DNA of 64,000 nt from Cercis canadensis (taxonomy: Eukaryota > Streptophyta > Magnoliopsida > Fabales > Fabaceae), in assembly GCA_003255065.1 (NCBI GenBank), contig QAOA01000058.1:490298-554297 (forward strand), written 5' to 3'. The notes below the pieces were generated by a model that ran no database searches, had not been told where the DNA came from, and saw only the letters and a list, made by a program, of their open reading frames with translations. Made by a program: the position numbers and the translations under genes. This document shows, one piece after another, positions 47,937 through 60,465 of this stretch; within the stretch, counting starts at the first letter, position 1; each line of letters starts with the position of its first letter.

Positions 47937-50900
47937 TCAACTCTCTATCTTTTTATAAAGCATATGCTTGCTTGGCCGAAACATAGACCTACAATAGTAG
48001 GTTGAATAGATGATATCAGACCAAAGTGGATATTGAAGAAATCCAAATAAGGGTATTTGTAGAAATGCAAGTGCAGATATTACGCCAGGAACCAACTTTA
48101 AACCGTGGTAATATGTGATGAACAAGGCACTGCTAAAAGCTACCATCATACTGGTTATGGAGATGAATAGTGCTAGCATTCCAAACATCAACTTCAAGGG
48201 TAGTGAACTTAAAAAGTCATTCTCTGCATAACGTGAGATAAGGATAGACAAGAAAATAAGTGTTGAGGTTGAAGCGGAGATCAGTGCAGTGGCATCTGAT
48301 ACTGCAAATATCAGAAATGCTGGTTTCTTCAAATAATGGGGAATTCCATCATCGTTGTCACCACCCGGGATGCTGAATGCAGCAGAGAGGACTCCAGTGG
48401 CAATGACAGTTGAAACAAGCATACAAGAATTAGCTGTGCGCTCCATCCAAGACTCTGATTTTTTTAATAATTCTTGATGCTCCTTACTGAACAATTCGCG
48501 AGGAGTTAATTTATCAGAATTTTTCTTCTCTATATAGGATGGTTGCATTACTTTTTTCACCTCCTGTTATGTCAGACAATATGAGATGCCATGAATATAT
48601 AAAAGCTTTAGCGTCACGAAGTATTAGAAATCTAAAACCACTATGATCACAATACATAGGTATTAGGAGCAATCATTTTCTACATTGTTATCATTAATTT
48701 TAATTTGAAAATAAAGGAAACGACAAAAAGAGCAGAATATGTAAAAAGAAAATAGAAACTTGGATAATGTACATATATATAGACTTGAAAGGTAAGGATG
48801 GGATATCACCTCAAACCACATTAGTTCATGCATCATCTGGAAAGCTGCTCCAGAAATTAAGTTAAGTTGATCTGGTGGTGCTAATTGTGCAGCACAATGC
48901 AGTAAATTGTTCTTCGCTGGATCCTCAAAAGTTACTATCAAATCTTTGATCGAACCTATTTTGTGTATTAGATTGAAGATTTTAGCATGGCGATACAAGA
49001 CAGCAAAGTGAATTATGCTTCTGTCTTCTTCATCCAGTTCCCATATCAAATCAGCTGGATAAATGGTCAGAAGCTCAGCCAGAAACTCAAAATTTCCAAC
49101 TTTTGCAGCATCAAATAATGGCTCTCTTATGATTCTTCTTATCTCTTCCTCTGAGTCCTCATGACTAAGAATCACTCTCCAGAGATGACCAACAAGTTCA
49201 AGGACTAGAGTTTGCGTTGCACCTGGGATAAATAATTTGACAACTTGGTTATTTGATGAAAAAGTAATGATCACTTATACATGTGAAGAAAAACAATGCC
49301 ACAATCATATTATTGATTGAAGAAAAATAATAAGAATATCTTGGTAATGAGATATTTTATTATGTTATCTATCTTTGATATAAAACGAATAAGCAAAAGA
49401 ACATAAACTTGCAAACCTCATGTCTTTAATTGGGTTAAAGTTGGGAATCTATAAGACAGTCCTTATAAAGTTCCACTCCGGAATTATATCAATTGATAAC
49501 AAGTGGAGAAGAAAAATGAACTGTAGACTAAATTTTCGAAATGGCAATGGTTACAGGGACTTACAAGAGTTCATGAACTGCTTTCGAGCCAAGATATGCA
49601 AACCTGTCTGCTCTTTTTCATCCTGAGTGAAAGCTAGCGTCGGCCTGTCTTTTGACATTTTCAAGGCCAAATCTGCAAAGTCTTTCAAAATTAATAGATA
49701 ACATCATGATTGTTGTTGACAACTAAACTATGTTCTTCCTAGTTACAACGTAACTTACAGGTATATGAATTGCTTTATATGTGTAGTAGTTAAAAAAAAT
49801 TCAACCTGTTGACACGCATTGCACATGAGTATTCAAAGCAATATGTTGTATACTTACCATAGATTCCATTCTTGATACAAGCAAGGAAGAGCATATTCCA
49901 GTCCTCGTCTTGGAATTCTTGAATAGTTATTGGATATAGATACCATGCCATTTTACTTTGTCCTTGTAAGGCAGCTAATTGAATAGGAGTCACTGATTCT
50001 CTGCCCCTGATTGTTGGCAACCTTTCATTTTGGTTTATCATTATCTTAGCAATTTGCAGGTTCCCAGTTGTGGCAGCAGAGAACAAGGCGGTGTTTCCAT
50101 TGTAGTCTTCCAATTCCAGTTCATTTTTCTTCATAAGTTTTACCAGTTCCTCTACGAAGTGAACATGATTTGTTCCTGCGGCAACATGGAGAATTGTCTT
50201 CCACCCCTTTGTTATGGCAGCCGTCAGCAGCGTCTGATTTTTCTCTAATTTATGGCTAGCCTCTTTCCAATTGCCTTCTAATGCTAGTTTATAGAGGGGT
50301 ACACATGTGTTCATGTATTCTCTTCTGGCTTCCCCTGAAACGAAGTCAATGGAATTGGATGCAAATTAGACCAGTTAAACATGTCCGTTGGGTTTTGAGA
50401 GGAGGTTAAGTATTGAATCTACACAAGGCTTGGAACAACGTTTGCAGTTTTTTGCAGACTCACATCAACTAGGAAGTATCATATATTAGGAAGTTAGCCA
50501 AACAAATTTTTGAAGAATTTAACGCTGCAAGATCAAATTTAATCTCTTTTAAATAATGACTGTTTAGTTGAAAGAGGAGAAAACAGTCACATCAGCGTTA
50601 CTCGTGTCATTATCAATGAGAGATAGAGGTAGTCTTTTAGTTGAATTATTTTGTTTGGACAGCCACGGAACGCCTCTTTATATATATATATATATATAAA
50701 GTACCGAAAATCATATTCTTATCTTTCACTTTCTACTTAATTACTTTTTTTAAAAAATAAAGTACATAATCAGATAAAAAATAAAAAAATCATGATTTAT
50801 TTGTTTTTCGTCTTTCATTTTTCAATCAATCATTTCTAACTAAAGATAAGCTAATTTTCTCATATACTTGGATTTGTTGTTTTTATAAATTTAAACATTC

Positions 50901-51703
50901 TGGACTAATAAAAAGTATTTTTTGAAAAATAGTCTATGAAAGTATTACCACTACTTTCTTTTTTGTATTGAATTGCATATTATCTGTCTCGTAGATGAAT
51001 ATCAAATAATTAATATATCAAAGTTACCAACATATTACTATTGAAATTAATTTTTAATTTATTTTTGTCATAAATAGATAGAGTTAGAATTTTTAATTTG
51101 ATAAATGAAGTTTTAATTTAAACTTAAGACCTCAACCTTTTTGAGTGATTCTTGAATCAATGTGTTATATGTGCTTATTCTTATTATTATTTTAATTTTA
51201 ATTGATTAATTTTATTCTATTTTTAAGAAAATTACCTGAATAGATTGAATATACAGAATAGGGAATACATAAGATAATTAAGAGAGAGAAGAGAGTTGGG
51301 GGGGGGGGGTGTTAAGCTCTTATATCACACTATATAATCTTTACTGGACCACCGAAAAAAAAGAAGAATAAACAATTAATTTCTATATTCTGAAAGATGA
51401 ATATTATAGAGACTAACATTCAAAAAAAAATTATAAATTTGAGAGTCTCATTTAATTTTTTATTTTTCATATCCTAAGTAAAAGAATCGAAATTTTAATA
51501 TCCAAATAAACCAAGAGAAAGGAAGAATTATATAGAAATAAGGTTGGTTGAACTATTGAGAATTAAAAACTTGGTAGAGAGAAGAAGGAGAAAGAGAAAT
51601 TACTTCTATCTCCAGGTAGATAAATTAGAAGAGGTCTTCTAAATCGACCAGAAGCGACACTCGATATTTGAACCTGAACATGTGGAGAAGTTGTTGAATT
51701 CAT
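47937..51703 (-). CDS. ankyrin-repeat membrane protein with PGG domain (ACD6/ITN1-like class)
   Basis: Minus-strand exons: 51703-51604, 50334-49858, 49672-49604, 49222-48810, 48563-47937. All junctions are GT-AG and the frames close to 561 residues. Ankyrin units show as GWKTILHVAAGTNHVHFVEE, NGNTALFSAATTGNLQIAKI, SVTPIQLAALQGQSK, EPLFDAAKVGNFEFLAELL, DRSIIHFAVLYRHAK and NNLLHCAAQLAPPD. The bridging helix ELMWFEEVKKVMQP leads to the PGG domain (SIPGG at about 417-421) and four hydrophobic spans at about 400-420, 435-460, 470-500 and 510-535. Family members sit at the plasma membrane or ER and act in salicylate-linked defence, cell death and salt/ROS responses; the role here is inferred. At the last junction CAG|GAG is chosen over the AG two codon positions on, because it restores the family WFxEV spacing. 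Confidence 0.92.
51298..51309. repeat. poly-G run (12 G)
   Basis: Uninterrupted G tract within intron 1 of the ankyrin-PGG gene, unusual in this AT-rich context. A possible sequencing trouble spot or G-quadruplex component. Confidence 0.8.
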
Positions 51704-51723
51704 AACTACCTTCTGCTTTCTCT

Positions 51724-53356
51724 GATCTGTAAATTAAACAAATTAAGCATATCATTGACATTTCTAATATAATAAAAGAATCACTTATTTTTGGCTGAAT
51801 AAAAAAGCTAGGATAAAGGATTTGTGTCTTTTCCTCGTGCTTCTAATTTTTGAATATTTTAAGTTAAGTCCTCAAACTCTAACTGATGACTTGATGTGAC
51901 AATTAATGTTTTAGTAATATGGGTCTAACAATATTAACAACAGTTACTCTTTCATTGCTCCATCATCTTAATTGATCATGTATTAAAAAGCGTCAATAAA
52001 ATATTTTAGTTACTTTAGTGATGTAACAATTTTTTCTATTTGATTTGATGATAGTATTTAAAATTTACATTAATAGTAAATCAGATTTTAACTGGATGGT
52101 ATAAAAATGGATTTTTGTTTTCAAAGAGAGTAATCATTCTAAAATATCACTCCACAATTCTAATATATAATAAATGTTTATGGTAAGGCATCGTTTTCAC
52201 AGGCCAAGGACGGCTGAGGTTGTCAACGTCCTTGTTTCTTATTCTTAAAGCAGCCACGCCCTCTTACACGTGGGTCTTGAAGATAGTCATTCTAAATTTT
52301 CTTTTCAGCTAATTGGACGTAAAATTAGTTTATGTTTCCCAAGTAATTAAGAAGTGAAAAATTAAAAAATATATTGATTATAATATATAAATATTTTTTT
52401 AGATAAAGATACAAATCATATATTACGTCTAAATTTATTTTGGAATCAAAATTCGCAGTCAATTGCATGGTACCTGATAATACTTTTAAGTATAAATTGG
52501 AGATCTTTTCCTTCTACTTTTGCCACTCACATAAGAAATAACTGGATATTTAAGGAATTAGTAACCACTAACTACAAGGAAAAATTATTTTATTTGATAA
52601 TATTTTTGCCTAAAAGGTATATCAATTGTCACAAAAGGAAATGTTACAAAAATTGAATGATACTAAATATGTAGCCACAAAATACAAAGTAATTATGACT
52701 AATAATTAATTAATGAATTCTAAATTTGTAACAATTTATATGTTAGCTGCCAAGCATACATTTGTTGCCGCCAATAATAAATTATCTTGAACCTCTTTTG
52801 ACAAATGGGAAAATTTCTCAGAATAGAGAAATATTTAGGAACTGTAAGCGGGAAAAAAAGAAAAAGAAANAAAAAAAAAAAAGGTATTTTGGATTGATTT
52901 TCTTTTAAAGGAAGCATCTTAGTTAACATGGGTTTAGCTGGGTTGGTTTGTGTGGTTCACTTTATAACAACGACTTCTTCTGCATGCACAAAATCACAAA
53001 GCAGTATTGCAGAATATAATGGTGGCAAGTGTAGCTCAGTTCACTGGATCATGAGAGGAGGAAAAAAGGGTTGAAAAACCCAAATAAGCCGAGTAGGAAG
53101 GGGAGGAAGAAAGAAAACAGACCAAGGAAGGAGGAAGTACAGTAGAATAAAATTACTAAGCTAAATATAATTCAACTCAGTGATGGAGGGGGAAAGGAAG
53201 GAAGAAAAACCTAAAATAAGGTTTAAAAGAGAATAGGAGAAGAAAAAAATAAAATGAAAAGCACATCCATAATATATAAGATTTACACTAAGAAGATGAT
53301 GAAAACGAAGGAAATATCAGAAACAAATTAACAACAAAAGAAGAACAGAAAATTTT
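51724..53356 (-). other. probable 5'-UTR intron of the ankyrin-PGG gene
   Basis: An acceptor AATTTACAG lies just upstream of the coding exon (leader exon from about 51728). A donor GCTGAG|GTAAAATTT at 53359/53358 ends an upstream leader exon (about 53359-53440). There is no coding content in between. An N at 52870 lies inside a poly-A tract. Confidence 0.45.
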
Positions 53357-53358
53357 AC

Positions 53359-53720
53359 CTCAGCTGAAATCCAACAGGAAAGGACAGGCTTTGCAACTGC
53401 AACGCAGTGAGAGCAGAAAGTATAGTATGTATCAGAAAGAGAGGGCTCTTTTCTCTGACTGCTATCTGCTAGTTAAGCCAGAAAAAGAGAAGGTTATTCT
53501 TAGTCAAGTCAATGAAATAATTGTTTTAAAATAAAAGGTCTCATTATGGTGAAAGAATTTTTATTCTGATACAAAGAAAACTATATCTTCGCACGCGTCT
53601 ATTAGCGGGTCCCCTTGTCTGTGCCTTGAAGTTTTAGCCACTGCAGCCCAGTACTGCATCGAATACGAACAAGTTATACATGGAGAAAAATAACAGAATG
53701 TAATAAAATTAGTAGTGGTT
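53359..53720 (-). promoter_or_regulatory. leader exon and promoter of the ankyrin-PGG gene
   Basis: The leader exon ends in CTGAG|GTAAAATTT. The upstream region includes, on the plus strand, GTCAAGTCAATG, GATACAAAGAAAACTATAT, GCACGCGTCTATTAGCGGGT and AGCCACTGCAGCCCAGT. The same ordered blocks reappear at 54915-55330 and partly at 60340-60460, which defines a duplicated regulatory region. Confidence 0.55.
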
Positions 53721-54499
53721 CAAAAGGTGTACGACACTATAAACCAATAACCTTATTCAATTGTTTCCAAATGCTGTTTAAAGTATTAAATTTTTTATTT
53801 GAAATACTTGTCAACAAGTTTTGGGTTGTCTACATAATTAATGGAAACTATAGTCCTTGATTATCTTCTATTGATTTTCTTAGTATTGATTATTTATGTT
53901 CGACTGCTGACAGTAAAAGATAAATTTAATCATGAATTTTTTGAAAATAAGCATAGACATAACGTAACATGTGAGGTTTTTGCTTAATATAAATTGTTTA
54001 ATTGCTTATATTGAGAAAAATGATTGTTAAAAATCCTAGTAAATATTTCATGTACTCCTAAAAGCTATTTTTTTTTTTGGTACAGTCCTAATTAAAAGCT
54101 ACTTCTAATGATAAGAGAAACGCTACTTGTGCACTTAGATGTGGAGATATAGAGCTGTACTGAAAAATTGTGTATTCAGTGTACGTAGATCTAGTTACGC
54201 CAAGAGAGAAAATGGTCTCAATGAAGGTAAAAACAGTCACGTGTCATCCACGAGAAGAGAAATTAGTAACTAATTGTAATTAAGTGAGTTAATTTTATAA
54301 TTTTTGAATTAATTTTTCCGTTAATGACATCACGTGCATTGCACTTGGTGTTTTCTATTTCTTTTTTGATATTTATATGTGATTGTAGTTTTTGCGCACA
54401 TTGTAAAAGTTTATGAGAATCTCTTGTAACATTTTAAAAATTTTGAGATAAAGTGTAATTGACTATAAATTGAATTGAGTAAAATAATTTTTTTTCTAA

Positions 54500-54735
54500 A
54501 TNAAATAATTTTTTTTTCTAAATTTTAAGTAAATTTGGTTAAGTTTATATGTCCATGTGCGCAAATGTGGACAAAAAAAAGTGTATATTTCACGTTTAAG
54601 AAAGAAAAAAAAACTATTGATAAGAAACAAAATTTGGTGGGCTCTTCACAGTCGACAAGGTTTCTGTCAAACTATATTGATAAGTTCATTGTTCCAGGAC
54701 AGTTGCAACTTGCACCAGAGTGTGGGTAAGTGGAA
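54500..54735. other. exon-like stretch, unidentified
   Basis: The plus strand 54600-54728 keeps two overlapping open frames and ends in a GTGTGG|GTAAG-like donor, in contrast to the AT-rich surroundings. I cannot match the predicted peptide to a family. The N at 54502 lies between two AAATAATTTTTTTT(T)CTAAAT copies. Confidence 0.25.
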
Positions 54736-54914
54736 GTAACGTAAATTTTCTTTTGTTTTTGCGTTTGGATTATTAACATATATAGTTGCTCCTTACGTAC
54801 CTGATGAAGTTTCAAAATTAAGTTAGGCTTGTTGGGGATCTTTACTAAACGTTGACAAGGAGAGGGACTGGAGAGGGTATGAAGTAAAGAGAAACAAATT
54901 AACAACAAAAGAAC

Positions 54915-55330
54915 AAGAGCAAAATTTACCTCAGGAAATGAAGTCCCTTTTTTCCTCCTTTTAATATCTGCAAGACAGTGAGGCTCACCGTGAAATATAA
55001 ATTTACCTCAGAACAATAGAATTTCTTTTTTTTCCTGATAGGAAATTAGGAACAAGTGAATGTTTTAATTTTGGGTCTTCTCCTGCAGAAAAAGAAAGAC
55101 CTGTTCTTAGTCACGTCAACGATATAATTATAGAAAAAAAACAAAGGTTGCTATATGGTGGAAAGATTTTAGACTCAATCAAACTTACAAAGAAAAAGAT
55201 AGTGGATCTTCTCGCTGGTGTCCATCTGCGGGTCCCTTTTCTCTTCCTTTAAATTGTAGCCACAGCAGCCCTGCAGTGGATCGTATACGACCAATTTATG
55301 GGTAAAAATAACATAAAGTTACAAGAAATA
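54915..55330 (-). repeat. diverged copy of the ankyrin-PGG leader and promoter (orphan)
   Basis: In the same order and orientation as 53340-53720: AAATTAACAACAAAAGAA, TTACCTCAG (leader donor on the minus strand), TTCTTAGTCACGTCAACGAT, TATGGTGGAAAG, CATCTGCGGGTCCC, TAGCCACAGCAGCCCTGCAG, ATCGTATACGACCAA. No ankyrin coding exon follows on the left before the functional copy. It is therefore a remnant of a tandem duplication whose gene body was lost. Confidence 0.65.
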
Positions 55331-55639
55331 GTGGTTATAAAGTACTATAGACTATAAACCAATAAGCTTCTCCAATTCTTTCACATTGATCTTTAATACA
55401 CTTTTTGATTTATGTTCTTGTGGACAAATTTTGAGTTGTGTCCCTAATTACTGAAAATTAAAGAGTCTATTTATTGTCTTGTTTGATTTGCTTAGTATTT
55501 GACTATTGACGTTTCAATTTCTTCATGTAACTTTTAATTTGGCCAGTTCTATAATACACCATTGATAAGATATTATTTTATATTATTTATTTCGCTTATA
55601 TTTAGTCTTTTAGTGTGTATTTCTACTGATTTTCATAGC

Positions 55640-56880
55640 CCATAGACATATTTTGTGGATTTGGACTTGTTGGTTCTTTTGGACTTTTATTGCATAATTA
55701 TTGATTTCTGGCACTGCTGACGTTTTGCACTATATCTTGAGCTACAAATGTCCGATTGATGTGATTCTAGTTTCGTTGGAAATCTAACAGAAAATCCTAC
55801 ATTTCATATGAAGAGCCCAGAAGCTGATTCTAGCGTCTGGACAACTGAAATTCGCGTGAAAGCAGTCCAGATTTACTGCATCTGCTCAGCATTGACTGAT
55901 TCCTTTCCTTAGGCTTGCCTATTGGACCAGAGCATGTTTATTTGGGCCAACATTTGCTTATTGGGCCAGCACACATGACAATAGGACTTGATCACATTTT
56001 TACCATTAAAGTTTTAGGAAACTAGGTTTATTTTGTAATTAGGAAACCATTAGGAAACCTAGAGGAGACAGCCAGCTAGTATTTATTCTTAAGTTGTTGA
56101 GAATAATAGACCACATATTCTTCAGAAGCTGCTGCTGCTGCCTCCTTTTGCTAAATTTGTTTTCAAGACTTTTGCTTTGCTTTAAGCCTTCTATGGAAGG
56201 CTAAGTTCTTTTGTAATCAATTCAAGAGGAGCCAAACTTAATAATTCAGAGTTCCTGTGCTTCAACCGGGTTTGATTTAATTTAATTTGAATTACTGTTT
56301 CTTCCTTTATTCATGTGATTGAATGATATTTTAATTGCATGCATGCTTTATATGAATTTAAATCTGTTGATTAGATTCATCACAGTAATTAGATTGATAA
56401 TCATACTTTAAAGGTTTTTAATATATGGTTAACTTGGACAATTCGATTTTTAAATTAATCTGGACTTAGTGATATAGAGCGGTTGCCTAGATTCTTAATT
56501 CCATGATTAATTGAATCCTAATTGGTAAATCAGTAGGAATTCTAAGTGTTACTGTTAGGGGTTCCAGGTAACATTTAACCAAGAATTAAATCAGATCTAG
56601 ACTATCTTTAGTGAACAATGACGGATTAGAGTTTGGTTGCCTACTTGAGTTGATTACGTTTTCTCTTATTTGATTAAATCTTGTTTATTGCTTTCTGAAT
56701 TCTGATTATTCTGCATTCAACAACAAACCCCCCTATTTTATTCCTTAAGTCCGACTAGATTAGTTGTTCTGGTGAATCCTTGGGAGACGACATTAGTTAC
56801 ATCCTATACTATAATTTAGTTGCAATTAGTATTGTAATTTTGTATGGTTCGACAACCGTCAACCATGTTAGAATTGCATA
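55640..56880. mobile_element. LTR-like retrotransposon relic (possible solo LTR or non-autonomous element)
   Basis: About 1.2 kb less AT-rich than its surroundings and without coding capacity. It starts near TTGTTGGTTC. It includes a TATTTATTC-type promoter-like stretch (about 56089) and a leader-like region with TGCTTCAACCGGG. It ends near ATCCTTGGGAGACGACAT and GGTTCGACAACC, which resembles the LTR and primer-site-proximal sequences of plant Gypsy-type elements. No second LTR, primer-binding site or pol fragments were recognised. Confidence 0.35.
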
Positions 56881-56899
56881 TTGATATATATTGCTAAAC

Positions 56900-58430
56900 T
56901 GATTGTTGAAGTTTGATTGTCTAATCCAACTGTCTTTTATATATGTTTATCATAAGTTGCTTTTCAAGTCACACAAGGGCCGTTTTCATCATGTTTTCCC
57001 CACAGAGCTATAGTGTGAAAGAATTAGTGGACCCGCTGCTCCCCTATATGTTTGCAATTTATTATACCTTGTGCGAAAATATGTATAACTATAGGTAGAA
57101 CTCTCCTTCTAAGTATGAATGTTATGAAACATAAGCACAGAGATAAAGTAAAATGTAAGTATTTCCATAAATTGCTTGCTTATTGTCAAAAAGCCTAATA
57201 GCATTCTAGTATTAACCAATTTTTATACTAGGAATTTATATTTTACATACTAGCTTCATAAAATCCATGATCTTCAATGTTTTACATGTTGAGATTATGA
57301 TGTTATAAAGTTGAAGAAATCTTTTATAAATGTTGACGCAGTTGTATCCTTGCCATGTACTCTAGCCAGAACTCTCTCCTTTATTACCCACCTCAAGTAA
57401 CATATTTAAAAGGAGTCATTTGTTCTCTTTCTTAGATTCATTACAGGATTATCATCAAATATTGAATATTCAGACCAAGGAAATTTTTTCAATTAATGAC
57501 CTTCCCATCATTTAGGATCTAGACCAGAAATGTAAATATCAAGGTGCAATAAGTAAAATGAAATGGTCCAAAACTTTATATATATGGCCTACGAATTTTG
57601 TGTTGTACTATACTTTTTTTTTTTTAAGCCACTAGATAGACAAAATTAGAAATTTTAACTTGATTAATTATATGTAATTAAAATATAAAACAATATATTT
57701 TTCCTTAAATTTCTTTTTTGTTATATGATAGCAACTGGTAAGGAGTTTTAAACCCCTAATCTCCTATAAATTATTTAAATCCGTTATAAATTTTGAGTGT
57801 CATAAATTTAATTTTAGTTGAGGTTGTACTTGTCAATACGATAAATAAATTTTAAAGTGTCAAAGTGTATGATTGACTAAAGATATTGTATAAACAAATG
57901 AATACTATATATACAAAATGCATCTGATATTTTGATGCGAGAATATAGAGTCCAGGCAGCCGCAATGTTTGTCCCCCTAAATTAAGAATATGTTGTTTCC
58001 AGATATTGACTCTTCACCCAAAATACAATTAATGAATTTATGACACAAACTTTTATAGTGCCTCCAATTTTGGATATGGTGGGCGGTCTGCAGATGTTGA
58101 TTTCCGACACCACCAACATATATGACTTTATTATCGATCTTGTTGTTACAAATAAAGCTTGTTTCACCATATATAGGTATACTTATATGGACCTGCCGCA
58201 AACAGAAAGCCTTTGTAAGATCAGTCAATTGCGAATCCAGTTCCATGAAAGTCAGTGTAGTTAACTTGATATATTTATTACTTAAAATCATTTAAAGTTT
58301 AGAGAGTTTTTAAATATATTTATTCATTTGATATTATATTTCCAACCTCAATCTTTCCTTGATCAATCAATATGTTATGTGTTTTACAAATAATTCATCA
58401 TGTATATAAAAAAAAAATATATATATTTTT
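56900..58430. other. intergenic region
   Basis: AT-rich DNA with T and A runs. The ORFs at 57977-58291 overlap on both strands and have no recognisable content. Confidence 0.4.
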
Positions 58431-58439
58431 TCTTCATCT

Positions 58440-58735
58440 TCTTCCAAACTATATTATTTTAAAACTGTAAAAGTCAATATGTGCCTTGATTAGCTTCTTT
58501 AAGGCATGAGAAACCACCAGCTGCCACCTTCTTTGGAGAAGTACAAAAATATCATGGAGAATACATCTATACACATGGTACCTCACATCAGCAGACTCTA
58601 TGAGATTGATGGCTTCTTGAGAGTCAGATTCACAAATGAGTTGTTGTATCCCTTGCTCCCAACAAAAGCTCAAACCATTTTTGATAGCAATGGGCTCGGC
58701 TTTGTGGTTAGTTCCCGTGCCTTTGTATAAGTATA
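58440..58735 (-). pseudogene. RNase H-like (RVT_3) domain fragment, LINE-type
   Basis: The minus-strand reading gives HKAEPIAIKNGLSFCWEQG, IQQLICESDSQEAINLI, then HVYRCILHDIFVLLQRRWQ and SHALKKLIKAH. The E in AEPxAIxxGL and the D in ESDSQEAI correspond to RNase H active-site positions found in plant LINE-derived RNase H domains and the related domesticated proteins. The N-terminal beta strands with the first Asp and the final HxxRxxNxxAD are missing or broken, so it is a fragment. Confidence 0.7.
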
Positions 58736-58852
58736 GAAAGGGGTGTGAATGTATCAGTACCCTTATCTACATGTAGGTATGGATAGCCATACTTAATACT
58801 GTAAAATGACTACAACTCTTTTCTTAGCCGAATAAGAAAAAATATAAGTTTA

Positions 58853-58854
<2 letters not shown>

Positions 58855-58908
<54 letters not shown>
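58855..58908. repeat. poly-T tract (54 T) ending in N
   Basis: A homopolymer run directly followed by the N at 58909, so its true length is unknown. It may be a retroposon A-tail on the minus strand or a gap edge. Confidence 0.8.
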
Positions 58909-58989
58909 NCAAAAGAAAGTAAAAGAATGACCAGTTTTGGAGCAATACGTCGTAAGACCAGACATACAAGTAGATTTTCTTCCCATTAA

Positions 58990-60250
58990 GAAAAAAAAAA
59001 GTAGATTTTTTTTTTCCGGATACTTTAGAGAAAAAAATAAAATTTTAATTGAAAGGAAAATTGTTTACATCATCTGCAAGATAACAAAAGAAGACCTAAT
59101 TTCACCCACTCTGAGTCAATTTTGAGGATATCTTTTTAGATTGATTAATGATATAGATACAAAATTTTTGTCACAATATTTTTATAAAATTGTATTTAAA
59201 TTTTTTTAATGAACGTAAATTCTACCACTTCATAATTTTTATATAATTAATGGTGTTTTGTATATAAATTTCATAAATTTATCATGTTTCTTTTGACTTG
59301 ACTCGCATATTGTATTAGATACAACATAACACACTAAAACTTCATTAAGCCAAGAAGGCCAATAGAGATGCGCAATTGGTTTTTTCTTTTCAAGTACAAG
59401 TCAACTATAATAATAAAAAGATGGCACATGCAATGTTCCTCCTTTTATGATGGATGAGATATTCCAACGATACTGGAACCAGCTAATATGATCAAATGGG
59501 CGCATTCGACATATGCCTAACTTCTTGTCCTCTTCAATTTCCTTTTCCTTTCTTTTTCTGTTTCAAAACTGACTACCCCACATAAAGGTTCCTAGAATGA
59601 TGTTCCCAACATATTAGGTTATGATTAACTTAAGCATTAACCTAATGTGTATTGAGTTATAATATATGTGGACTTGGTCTTTTTGTTCTCCCCTGTTTGA
59701 TGCCCTTGCCCACCTCTGGTATAAGATTTTGGGATCTTGAATTCGAGCTATTTGAGGTTCTGTGCCACCTTGTTCCATTTCTGTGTTTATGGGCTTGCTC
59801 GTTGCTTCTTGGTTCAAGTTTTCCTAATCTACTTACTGACTTGATTGTTAATTATGAGTCATAAAAGCATATGACATGTTGCCCAATAAGATGGGTAGGA
59901 GTTCTTGAAGAAGCAAGTAGCAAATTGCAAATTGCAAGGATGGCGCAAGCAGCATCTATTTTCTCAAAATTTGTGTCAAGTTGGGCCTTTTGAATGTGCT
60001 CTACACAATTATTTATGGACCATTAGTGCTGTTAATTCCTTCTTCTTCTTTATATTTTTTTTATCTTAATTTTAATATTGCTAGTTCATAGTTGGTTAAA
60101 TATAGTTAGATTGTTAAGGATTAATTATTTTGTTTATTTGACTCTGTTTGTTAATTCGGATAGAAATAGTTTTCATAAAAATAATTTTGGCTTAAAATTT
60201 TTTTAGTTTGTAAGCAATTTTTTTTAAAACTATTTCTATTGAAACAAATT
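58990..60250. other. intergenic region
   Basis: AT-rich DNA. The minus-strand frame 59614-59817 has no recognisable content. No gene is called. Confidence 0.4.
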
Positions 60251-60272
60251 GAGTGTTAATGTAAAGACAAAT

Positions 60273-60376
60273 AAGCATAACAAGAGTCAATGAAGTCAAT
60301 GTAGAAAAACAGCAATAAGGATATATGCTTTTATGGTTTAAGAATTTAGATAGTGATACGAAGCAAACAATATATA
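60273..60376. repeat. 104-bp direct repeat, left copy (flanks F-box pseudogene)
   Basis: Begins AAGCATAACAAGAGTCAATG and ends GAAGCAAACAATATATA. It is identical to 62504-62606 apart from one T in a GCTTTTATGG/GCTTTATGG run. Together the copies bracket about 2.1 kb. The repeat also resembles part of the ankyrin promoter (AGTCAAGTCAATGAA, GATACAAAGAAAACTATAT). Confidence 0.9.
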
Positions 60377-60460
60377 TTGACACGCGTCCATTGGCGATTC
60401 CTTTGTCTTGTCCTTTTGGTTTTAGGCACAGCAGCCCTCCAGTGCATCAAAGTCAAGGTA
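60340..60460 (-). repeat. third, partial copy of the ankyrin-PGG promoter blocks
   Basis: The plus strand contains GATACGAAGCAAACAATATAT, ACACGCGTCCATTGGCGATTC, TTTTAGGCACAGCAGCCCTC and CAGTGCATCAAAGTC, in the same order as 53560-53665. The F-box relic starts immediately to the right, so two unrelated duplicated segments were joined here. Confidence 0.6.
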
Positions 60461-60465
60461 TCTGC

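Noticed and set aside
54557..54739. Two overlapping plus-strand frames near 54.6 kb as a gene
   Set aside because: The content is exon-like but unrecognisable, next to an N-flanked low-complexity duplication; kept only as a low-confidence feature.
56848..56880. Possible tRNA-like GGTTCGA motif
   Set aside because: GGTTCGACAACC is a short inverted repeat without the A and B boxes or a cloverleaf around it.
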